NCBI GenBank assembly: GCA_034509755.1
Contig: CM067541.1
Span: forward strand, 13,132,001 to 13,196,000
Source of the DNA: Anisodus tanguticus
Lineage: Eukaryota; Streptophyta; Magnoliopsida; Solanales; Solanaceae
Length of the DNA stretch: 64,000 nucleotides
Direction of reading: 5' to 3'
Shown: piece by piece, positions 10,028-20,186 of the stretch
Position numbering within the stretch: position 1 is the stretch's first letter
Layout: every line of letters begins with the position of its first letter
Made by a program: the position numbers and the translations under genes
The notes under the pieces: model-generated
What the model saw: only the letters and a program-made list of their open reading frames with translations
The model's database searches: none
Told to the model about the DNA's origin: nothing

Positions 10028-13000
10028 TTACAAGAGCGACTTGGCTGGATCTGTTGTAGAACTCTGCAATGACCACAGAGAAATATCAATGGCCTGAATA
10101 TATCCATAAATAATTTCAAGGGTGATCGGGAGAAGGGTTTAAGTTAAGATGTGATGACAAGCTGTTGCTCGCTCTTTTTCTAACAAGGGTTCCCCCTTCT
10201 TCACCCAGTATTGATGAGATTTGTCTCTTTATATGGAAAACTTCACATTCAAGCCCCCTACCCAGAAGCCCAGCTGTCGCTCTTAACACTTTAAGTTAAT
10301 GACTCAAACTCCCAACTTTGTATTTATAGATGGAGGGTCTTTATCATTAAGCAATCTCTCTATTGTCTAATGATGAGATATTCTTTTTTTGTCCGTATTT
10401 GATGCATGTGGTTACGGACTACCAGTTGCTAATTATAATAACACCCGCTAGTCCAAACAGTAATCAGGATCATCTAGTGGCAAAATGTTATGCTTTAACG
10501 TGACCAATAATGTGACCTTGCATCGAACAGCGAAGGATGTGTCTCAATGAAACGATGGCCTAAGGACTGATTTGAATAGTCTAATATGTGCTGCAGACAG
10601 CAAATGGGAACCTTGTCCACTAAGCCAACAAAGGAAACAAGACATGTCCCTTACAAGCTCTCACAACATATGCACAGAACAAAGGGTTGATACCTACAGT
10701 CGTTGTAGCAGAAAAAAATCGGAGATCTAAGGGAAACACTATTCAGAGGTAGAATCAAGAAATATTTCACCATGAGATTATCTCAAACATTTCACAACCT
10801 ATATGGATCCTGGATCATAAAACAATAACAGAACTCAAAATACTCACCAGATGAGCCCCCTTGGCAGCTCTTTCAGCTAGGTAGGAACAAGGTTTGAAGA
10901 AGTCTCCATACATTCTTGACCACTCATCCAATATTGAACAGACGTATTTGGATCCAAGAGTGTCTGCCCAGAATATGATCCCTCCCCTGGCAAAGCAAGT
11001 AAACAAATCTTTCTTATTAACCAAGAACACTTTTTTTAGTGGATTTAAGTCTCTTTTAGCATGTTCTTGTGACAAACTTCAGTTAGGGGAGATGTATCTG
11101 AAACGAACCTGTAAGGAGGGAATCCCATGCCCATAATAGCAGAAATGTCAAGATCAGAAGCTTTGACCGCTATGCCTTCTGCAAGCACTCTGCAGGCTTC
11201 ATTTACCACAGGGAAGAAAATCATCTCTATGATATCCTTGTCCGAGAGTTTTGCCATCTGCGTCAAGTTCCAAACAATTGAGTAAGAGCAGAATAGAATT
11301 ACTGAAAAGTATCTCAAGAGTAGTATTCATCAACAACCAGGAGAAAGAGAGAGAGAGAGAGAGAGAGACCTTAGGGTCAATGGTAACACCAGACATCTCT
11401 CTTGCCTTCCCGATATATTTCTTTATTTCGGGATCTGGGCTCGCTTTACGTCTGTCATCATATACATAAAACCCTCTCCGAGTAGTTTCACCTACAGAAA
11501 GTGTACCAAATGTCCATTCATAAATATTTCAAATTGCATTTTTTCACTAAATAATCTGCCCGTCATTTCAAAATATGGGAATCATACCAGCTCTTTTATC
11601 TTCTTGCATGAGCGGTATCAACATTGATTTGTATGTTCTCTCTGGGAAATTCATCACAAATTGCCCGCCAGTGGCAATTGCAACACCAAAACCAACAAGA
11701 TCACATAATCTGCATATAGGAAACCAAACCTTTAAAGCCTGGACAACTTAATGGATAGGTATATCTAACCCTAGAGCACTGTTATCTTTTTACCTGAAGG
11801 GGCCCATTGGCATGCCAAATTTAGTAATGACCCTATCAATGCGGAAGACATCTGTTCCACGTTCAACTAGCAAAAGAGCATCTTGAGTGTAAGGAAAGAA
11901 CATTCTGTTGACAGCAAAGCCGGTGCAATTCCCGACTACCACAGGGGTTTTCCTTATCTTCTTGCCAACATCAAGCAAGTCTACAATTACTTGGGGCGAT
12001 GTCTTCTCGGTGCGGACGATTTCCAACAATGGCATCACATGAGCCGGACTGCACCCACCAATCAAATAATTTGACATAACAAGAAAAGTGCAATAAAAAA
12101 TTTCACGGTTTCAGAAAACATTACCTGAAAAAGTGAGCTCCAATAATACGATCTTGAGATTTGGTCTTTACCCCAATCAAATCCAAGTCAATCGTAGAAG
12201 TGTTACTTGCTAGAATGCAATGTGGAGGGCAATACTTCTCAAGATCTGCAAATATTTGCTGCTTTAGAGATACATTCTCGATGACGGCCTGTTACACATA
12301 TTAAGAGCAAGACTCAGTAAGATAACAAAGAGAATCAGAGTACATCCTATAATGAGAATACCGACCTCAATGACCATGTCCACATCTCTAAACCCTTCAT
12401 AATCCAGCGCACCCTTGAGTAGGGAGAGTTTTTTCAAACTTCTCTCGACTCATTTTCCCTTTCTTGACACTGCTTTGCAAATTGGCTGAGAAATTAATGT
12501 ATTAGTCACTAGCCAAAACAAGCATAAGCTATCATATCAAAGCAAGACAATGGCTTTACCTTTTACTCTACCCAACCCAGCCTGTAGGAATTTGTCATTA
12601 ACTTCTTTCAACATCACTGGGTAGTTACTAAGAAGCAGTGCAGTTGCAATTCCGGAACCCATTAAACCACCTCCAAGAATTGCGACCTTTTTTATGCGTC
12701 GCGGTTTCAACCCTAAGTCAGTCACCCCTGGTACCTGCTTGTGCGAGGAAAGGAGTCGGCAGAATCAAGAGGTCAGAGTTTAAGATTGACCAGGATGAAC
12801 AATATCACAAATTGTTTGGCATGCAAAGCGTTCAGATTTCATTGTTTAATGTTAGTAAGTATCAATTTCTGCAGTAACCAATTATCATAGCCTGGTATAT
12901 TCCACCAAGAATACATATCATGTATAGACTATGCATTTGAAAAGTCTCTACTAATTTCTGGAAAAAACATAGCTTTGATTACGTTTGGTTTAGCAGTCAT

Positions 13001-16000
13001 ACAACATCATCTAGTGTTAAATAAGCTTACCATTTTCAAAAATTGGGTCCATTACAGCATTACAAAGATTAGAAGTTCTCTTCAGATCCATATGAAATCA
13101 AAGTAAACATTCGGTTTTGTTTAAAAAGGAACACAAAAACAAACTAAAATTTTGAACTGCTATTTACAACCAGGTTGAAATATGTGACAATAATTTCTAT
13201 GTAAAGTATTTAACTCATTAACCTTTGTGGTCCCACGCTGAGCAAAGAAAACGTTGACCAAGGCCTTGCAAGTATCAGAATGTAGAAGACCTTGGAATGC
13301 TTCAGCCTCCTGCAAATACCAACAATTTTTTAGATTATACAAGTTAGGTATTACACTGAAAGCACAAAAGAAATAGAGCCGGAACTAAACCTTCCAAAGC
13401 CCAGCATGTGGACCAGACACTATACCCTCTTCAACAACATCAATGACAACTAAGGGATGCTGGAGGTTTGGAGCTTGTCTGCGCGTTTGAACTCTTGCAA
13501 ACTTTAAAATTTCCTTTGCCTCACCAAGAGGCTCTATCTTGTCAGTTTTGTGAAGACTGGCAATCCAAGGTTTTCTGCACTCCAAAATATCAAGAGCCCA
13601 CTTACGAGCAGTATCCAATAATTGGTTTGATGGAACTACAGCATCAACAAGGCCCAAATTAACAGCTTCCTCTCCTTTAACAGGCTTTGATGTCTACATT
13701 GATTTATTAGAGTGAGGGTGAGAAGCAACTATAGTGTCAAATAGTATGGACTCATAACTTAAGGCAAATTGCAGCTTACTAGCATCATTTCGAGGGACTT
13801 AGCAAGACCTACGAGGCGTGGGAGCCGCTGAGTACCTGAAATAGTGCAGATAAAATGAGATAAAGGAAGAACGTGGTGTTTGAGAACAGAGCACAGTGGT
13901 GTGAATACTGCTTATGATTGGGACCATATGTTTTGGATCCAAGGATTACCAATAAACAATGAAAGAGAACTCCAGGAAGTCCCATTTCAAGTTCTACTGG
14001 AAATTGGATAAGACGTTTAATAATTTGAATACCGCTTAATATAGACATCAGATACCTAACATATGAAATGCTCCCTTATATATTAGTAATTTATTAAGAC
14101 ACGCATCAGCTTATCCTTTAGTGCATGAGCAGTTAGCTTCAATACATGGTTCCTTCCATTTCTGAATGTCCTTTGATGATAACCAGTTTTTCCATGAAAC
14201 CATGTGCATTATTTTATAGTAGAAGACATTGTTTTCTTACTTATTAACTTCTTAGGCTATCTGTGCAAATATCCTTTCGATTATCTTCAACAGACCCCAA
14301 CAAGTCTATATGCTCCTCGTGGATGGTTAAAAAATAATGATATTATCTAGACTTACAAAACTAAGATTTTACAAGTTTCGACTATGAGGACATGTCTTGC
14401 TCTAAAGTTAATATCATATATGCACCAGTCTATGAAGTTCTTGAGAGAGAAGTTGTGAAATCTGAAAGTTTTCCCTAAACAAGTGTTTTAGCGAAAAGAT
14501 CTCTCTTTTTCATTTCTCTGAATCTCTTTTTCAGTGTCTTGTTTTGAGTTCGAACTCAGGCAATCGAAAGGTGAAATCGATTCAAATACTCTTGGACCCA
14601 TTCGTTGCTCAAAATCAGATCTGAAAGATCGATAGAAAGCCCCTAACATCGATAAAAGGAGAGCCCCTAAACAAAGTTGCTTTCGAGTTCCGACATTGTT
14701 TCCACAAACCAATATTGGTGTGCTGAATCCATCTCTATAAGGATTTGAGCTTGAGCTCCTCCCACTTCATTAACCATTACGCCACACCCTGGGTGTGACC
14801 ACATCTTCATGACTTACTAGTATCTGATAAAGTATGCTTGGATAAACTGGGTATGTATTTTTAATTACATGAACCTTGTTTCCCCAATTTAGTTTCCTCT
14901 CAAGGGTCAGGAGATGGACTTTTTTTAATGGCCACAATAAATTTTTGGAGAGATAATTAACCTATCATAAGGAGAAGTTTTAGCAATTAAACACTCCAAA
15001 AACTAATAGTGATCAAGAAGACGAAGCAACGGCTTAGACGTTTAAATCTCTAATGCTAACTAGAATTGGACATTAAGGTTATGTAATGTGCTTGAACATA
15101 CTTGACTTCAAAACTAATTATTTTTTGAAAAAGAAACAGAAATTCACAGTTCAAAAATTGGATTTGGTAAAAGATCATAACATTCATGTTCTTTTCGAAT
15201 TTTTATAATAATAATCTATAAGTGCTTCTCGCAATTTTACTGTTATTAGGCTAATAAGAAAAAATTGGCATTGGAAAAAGGCCATACATCTTTGTATTGT
15301 TCCCCCTAATTTTATGAAAAATTAAGGGTGAAATTCATATAAGATACTATGCACTAGCTCATAAACAACAGTTATACAAGCTTTGATTGTTGGAGGAGAA
15401 AACCATGACCATATTAGCATTTATTTCACCCAAAGCTGATGGTAGATTTAAGGGGGGGATAACAACTCAAGCATAGAGACAAGCTTGCTTACCAAATCCA
15501 GGAAGTATACCAAGTTGAAGTTCTGGCAACCCAAGTTGTGCATTGGGAGTAGAAATTCGTGCATGACAGGCCTGATTTTAACACATAAGGTGTCAGCAAA
15601 TGACCAACAGAAGTTTCTGTAGAGAAATATAACTTATATGTACCATTGCAACTTCTAGTCCTCCACCAAGAGCAAGACCATCAATTGCCGCCACAGAAGG
15701 TTTTCTTGCAGCTAACATCAAGGATAAATCAGCAAATATAGACATGTTTAAACTGCACCAAATTGATTGCTTCAAGGAAGAAGATCAAAACCCTAATGGC
15801 TTACCTTCAACAGTATCGGTGAGAATCTCCACTGATATAAAACCAGGCTTTGGTGATTCGACTGTGAACAGACTGAAGTTAGCTAAGAAAACTCTTGCAG
15901 CACCTAATAGAAAATAAGAAAACGGAAATGTATACCTGTTCCTCCCTGCAGTTTACCGAAGACACTAATATCAAAACCACCTAGAGAACTTGCCATTTGC

Positions 16001-17803
16001 ACCTGTAAATGTTTACAAATTCAAGCTCAATATTTAACCCAGTCGGAAATATAAAGAAACTGTGATTTCTTGACATTTACCTGTCACAACAATCGCTTTC
16101 ACATCATCTCTTCTTAAGGCCTGCTCGTAGCTCTCTTTCAAGCTGTACAGCACTGAAAAGAAATAGCAATAGTATAAAAATCAATTATCGATTCAAAATA
16201 TTGAGCATCAGATTAGAAAAATCAAGAAGGTACATTTTTAGGAAAAGGAATGCTTTTCTTATACGGTTCTACTGTCCTCTTTTCCAGAATTTAACATGAG
16301 TATCAGTAACTTTAGTATCTTTCTCATAGTTATATTTACCAATATCAACGATTATACTATGTCGTATAACACAATGTCAATCTACTCCCCACAATCCAAA
16401 ATTAGTTGGATAAGCTATAAAATCATATATAGTCATTCTGCTCTAAAACACATATCTTGTAACACAAGCATTAGATCATCAAAAATCTTCACACATGCTT
16501 GCAGAGAAAGAACTCCCTCAATCAACACTAAACAAAAGAAGTGGCAGCCAAGCTCAAAGGAAACTACCAAGTGCAGGCACATCATATGGTATATGGATCA
16601 AAAAGCTCCATAAACCTTGTAATCTGTCTGTGCAAGGGCAAGTTTTCGTCCATTTTGAAAGGGGGCATTACCTTTTTACATGGTATTGAATTCCTCACTC
16701 TTACATAACGTTTCAAATATATTGTATTCCGTTAAACTTTCCATTAAAAAATTACTATAACATTATACAGGGCCTGCCCATTATATGTCATTTACTATTC
16801 ATCCTTTTTGGAACTGTATAGGGTCCTTTAGCCTAATTGTCTTGGTGGACACTAGCTTGATGGTATGCGTCAAAGCACAATTTTGCTTAAAAAATTAGCT
16901 AAAAGCCTAAAACAAAGCAATGAGGCTGATAAGTAACACCCCAAAAGAAAAGACAAACATAAAAAGCGAAAACCTAATATAAGCAAACTGAATTGAGAAT
17001 CTCAGTTAAGAAAAGAATTTAAAGTGGAATAGAATAAATTCTCAAACAAGAAGTAAGGCATCTGCTACTTTTACTATTTTAAATTTTCAAATAATTCCTG
17101 ATCAGTTGGTCCACAAATTTGCTACTTTAAAATGCCAATTTCCCGCAAAACAAAACACAACCCAAGTTTCAATTCTGAAAAATAGTTCCTGATCATTTTG
17201 ACAGATACACAGTGGACTAGTTGAGGTGCTTATAAGAACAAAAATATATATTCGTGATCATTTAGAGAAAGAGGAAGGAGTCTTGGAATAACTGCTAAAG
17301 TTGCTGCCATGTGAACAGTGGAAACAGCGTCTTGCGTAAATGTGAGTAAGGTTGCGTACAATATACCCTTGTTGTCCGGCACTTCCTGGACCCGCGCATA
17401 GTGGTAGCTTAGTGCGAGCTGGCTTTTATTTAGAGAAAGAGGAAACATAGCAATCATTCCAATACGGCTCCATCGCGAACAAATTAGCACTCTAAGAGGA
17501 TGGTATCCACGTCAGCTTGCATTGTATCCCGACTAATTCCACATGTACCTACCCCTCTCATCGTAACCCTGTCCACCGAAGCTTGAAGAAATAGTAAAAA
17601 ATAACCTAATATTTTTGCCTTGGATTGATTAATAGTTCGACTATATTAACTTATCACCATCAATAATCGAAATATAAATTCAGTGAGATCTACAAAAGCG
17701 ATTTAAACATACAATCTAAAGCAAGAGAATTGACAGGAGGATTGATAATTGTAATGACGGCAACTCCATCACCTCCAACTTCTTCCTTTTGTATTGCTAC
17801 CAT
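10028..17803 (-). CDS. MFP2: Peroxisomal fatty-acid beta-oxidation multifunctional protein, 18 exons, two frame breaks
   Basis: Bifunctional enoyl-CoA hydratase / 3-hydroxyacyl-CoA dehydrogenase of peroxisomal beta-oxidation. Exons (minus): 17803-17713, 16152-16081, 16002-15936, 15861-15805, 15711-15644, 15571-15493, 13835-13780, 13693-13391, 13309-13223, 12734-12560, 12485-12366, 12288-12125, 12048-11794, 11709-11588, 11491-11370, 11257-11109, 10986-10848, 10063-10028. All have GT/AG ends and phases agree. The N-terminal crotonase domain shows GLALGGGLEVAMACHARI and GLPELQLGILPGFGGTQRL. The dehydrogenase has the NAD fold VAILGGGLMGSGIA, ASNTSTIDL, GAHFFSPAHVMPLLEIV and VVGNCTGFAVNR. Corrected length is about 720 aa, normal for the family. 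Frame breaks: one extra base at 15982 (exon 3) and a +1/-2 shift in exon 11. The C-terminus is SLL, not a canonical SRL/SKL peroxisomal signal. It may be a pseudogene, or contain assembly errors. MFP2 fits better than AIM1 by eye, but the paralogue is uncertain. Confidence 0.85.
11341..11368. repeat. (GA)n microsatellite at a splice donor
   Basis: A run of about 13 GA units. On the gene strand it is (CT)n and begins directly after the GT of the exon 15 donor (AAG|GTCTCTCT) of the multifunctional protein gene. Confidence 0.9.
14722..14800 (-). mobile_element. Possible SINE head (tRNA-like), antisense
   Basis: On the minus strand TGGCGTAATGGTTAATG resembles an RNA polymerase III A box and GCTCAAGCTCAAATCC resembles a B box, spaced as in a tRNA-derived SINE. 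It lies in intron 6 of the multifunctional protein gene. No clear tail or target duplication was found. Confidence 0.35.
17277..17427 (+). mobile_element. SINE insertion with perfect 17-bp target duplication
   Basis: A 151-bp SINE with a 3' end GCGAGCTGGCTTTT. Its body includes GTTGCGTACAATATACCC and GGACCCGCGCATAGTGG. It is flanked on both sides by ATTTAGAGAAAGAGGAA (17260-17276 and 17428-17444), a perfect target-site duplication. It inserted in intron 1 of the multifunctional protein gene, opposite to the gene's strand. Confidence 0.9.
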
Positions 17804-18704
17804 TCATTTTTTTCTCGGAAACTGAAAATTCCGGTGCTACTTAGGGGTGAAGGAATATCCAAATTTGACTAGATTTTGTTTTACAATTTTATCTTTGGCT
17901 TTCTTAAGAACTTTGCAGAAAAATAGTATTGTGATTTTGGTATTTTGTCCGAAACTAATAATTTCGAGAGTGTTATCCATATATTATGATTTATGTGTAC
18001 TATAAAAAAATAATTCCGGAATAAGAAAACTCAACTACTATGGTATAAAATTTAAATTTATTTTATTTAGTTAGTATTATCCCTTTGTGTTGAGAAATCA
18101 TCTTGTACTTGCTCTTATTATTAAGGGAGTTCCAAAAGATTTGATGAACTACTTGTATTTGAATTATTCAAGATAAAAAGTTTAAATTTACCGTTCTACT
18201 TTAGATTATAACACACGCAAATACAACTCAATTAAAGATTAAGAGAAAATACGACATTGATCATTACATCAAAAATGTAACAAGTAACAAATAAGTTACT
18301 CAATTCGGATGATACATATAATTTTGATCATTTTTTGTAGTTTATGATTCCCAGAATAAAAAGTAAGCTTATACGCTAGTAAAATGTGTAATTGTGCCGT
18401 GGCAGTATGTTCACTGGATGATTACTTAACTTGCCTGTAGGATATAACCTTAGTTTATCAAATCTAAAAAGATTTAATTACGTTTGTTTTTGTTATAAAT
18501 ATAGTACTATAGTTTTGGTTCAAGGTCCAACCAAACAGATTAGATTAGATAATTAGATGATGTAGCATGGGAGCCCACTGGTGATGGTTCCAAAGCTCAC
18601 ACATCCCTAGGCAATAGTAGCCCATTATTAATTCCCATTTATTTAAGAAGAAATAAAGAATCTACATTTGACAAATCAGTATTCCTACTACCAAAAGTTG
18701 AATG
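17804..18704. other. Upstream region of the multifunctional protein gene
   Basis: The 5' flank of the minus-strand gene that starts at 17803. I see no other gene, and no confidently assignable TATA box or operator. Confidence 0.5.
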
Positions 18705-18707
18705 AAT

Positions 18708-18985
18708 ACATCACCATATTTGTTTGGGTATACAACAATAACAACAACATACTCATTAAATAATATTTCGGAATCAACTGTTTTACCTATCAAGATGGAT
18801 GTAAGGTATGTGTACATTCAATCCTCTCCTCAGACCCTATATTGTGGGATTTCACGAGGTATATTGTTGTTGTACTCATTAAATAACATACTATAAGATT
18901 TGAGGAATATATAGTGTACGCATACCTTACTCCTACCTTGAAAGGTATAGAGGTTGTTTCTGAAAGACTTTCAGCACAAGAAAAA
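18708..18985 (-). mobile_element. Au-type SINE remnants, antisense
   Basis: Starts with ACAACAATAACAACAACATA, the reverse complement of the TTG tail, and ends with GTGTACGCATACCTTACTCC, GTATAGAGGTTGTTTC and GAAAGACTTTCAGC, the reverse complement of the Au 5' block. The middle (18865-18900) repeats a TTGTTGTTGTACTCATT block, so this is probably two overlapping or rearranged copies. Confidence 0.55.
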
Positions 18986-19044
18986 GCATAAGCATAAAAA
19001 AAGGTCAGATACGAACAAAAAATTCAAAGCATTATGAAAATGAG

Positions 19045-19372
19045 TAGGTGTTTGGCCATAGAAACAAAAAAATCACTTTTTAAAAAAATATTGAAGTCGG
19101 AGATGGAGATATGTTTGGCCATCGCTTTTATAAATAATATTTTATTATTGAAATATACTTTTTCAACAAGGTTTTAATTGTGAAAAAGTGAAAAACAAGG
19201 TTTTGGTTGCTTTTCAATTCCAAATACAACTTGAAGTTGTATTTGGAATATTCATGGCCAAACATTGGGCAAAGGGCAACCCGGTGCACTAAGCTCCCGC
19301 TATGCGCGGGGTACGGGGAAAAGTCGAACCACAAGGGTCTATTGTACGCAGCCAAACACTGATTTTTGAAAA
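19045..19372. mobile_element. Palindromic MITE carrying a SINE
   Basis: A palindromic AT-rich element bounded by GTGTTTGGCCATAG and its inverse GCCAAACACTG, with internal palindromes such as ACAACTTGAAGTTGT. A 5'-truncated SINE in minus orientation occupies about 19267-19350 (minus: GTACAATAGACCCTTGTGG ... AGCTTAGTGCACCGGGTTGC). The SINE is flanked by GCCAAACATT and GCCAAACACT, a likely target duplication with one difference. Confidence 0.6.
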
Positions 19373-20016
19373 AAAATAAAAAAAAATTCGGGAAAAAATG
19401 AATAATTCTTATGGTCGTAAATGGGTCCTAAAAATAATGAAAGTGAATAAGTCATGATAAAGTATTCTGAAAAAAGGAGCAGTAACTACCACAGATAAAT
19501 AAGATAATCGAAATACACGAAACATCAGATAGTAGCAAAAATCAAAGGATAAGAAACTATAGAGCAATATTGCGACTACTAGTGTGAATTTTGAATTTTT
19601 TATCTTAAAATTACTATAAAAAATGGCCGAAAATGGGAGTAATAGAACAAAATATTCTTATTTGTTTTTTATCCAAAAATACTCATGAACTATTAGATTT
19701 ACGCGCTACTCAACTATTTCATGAGTGTGTGATACCTTTCACCATTAAGATATCGAATAAATATGTCCTTTAATAATTAAATAGATAAATAAAGGAAATT
19801 ACCTTATATTTTATTTTATTTTTGTTGAGATTTGAGTCCGGTTTTTTATGAGTTCCACCTCATTTTATTAAGAGTAATAATTAGGTCATATGTATTTGCT
19901 CAGACTTTTCATGGAGAATAAAACTCAAAAAAACAAAAAAGGTACATATATGAAGAAAAAAACACAATATATAAGAATAAGCAGGATGTCTTTTTTCCTA
20001 AGGTGAAGTCCATTTA
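19373..20016. other. Intergenic, nothing recognised
   Basis: AT-rich sequence between the MITE/SINE and the copia LTR. No coding or RNA signal. Confidence 0.5.
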
Positions 20017-20186
20017 TGTAAGATTGTATTAATCTTTTTTGGGGAGTCTTTTTCATTAATACAAATATATATATAGTGTGTACAATGTGAAATCATAATA
20101 CAATAGGGATCATATATCTACCATAATTATACAACACTAATAATTACAAAATATATGTGGAATATTTTCTAATATTCACTAATACA
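20017..20186 (-). repeat. 3' LTR of the minus-strand copia element
   Basis: 170 bp. On the minus strand it begins TGTATTAGTGAATATT directly after the polypurine tract and ends CTTACA. It aligns along its whole length with 25914-26082. Confidence 0.88.

Noticed and set aside
10815..13657. Separate short minus-strand proteins
   Set aside because: They are individual exons of the multifunctional protein, shown by matching splice phases and domain order.
16296..16689. Plus-strand open frames in intron 1 of the multifunctional protein
   Set aside because: No family motif, Lys/Ser-rich composition and intronic position indicate chance frames.
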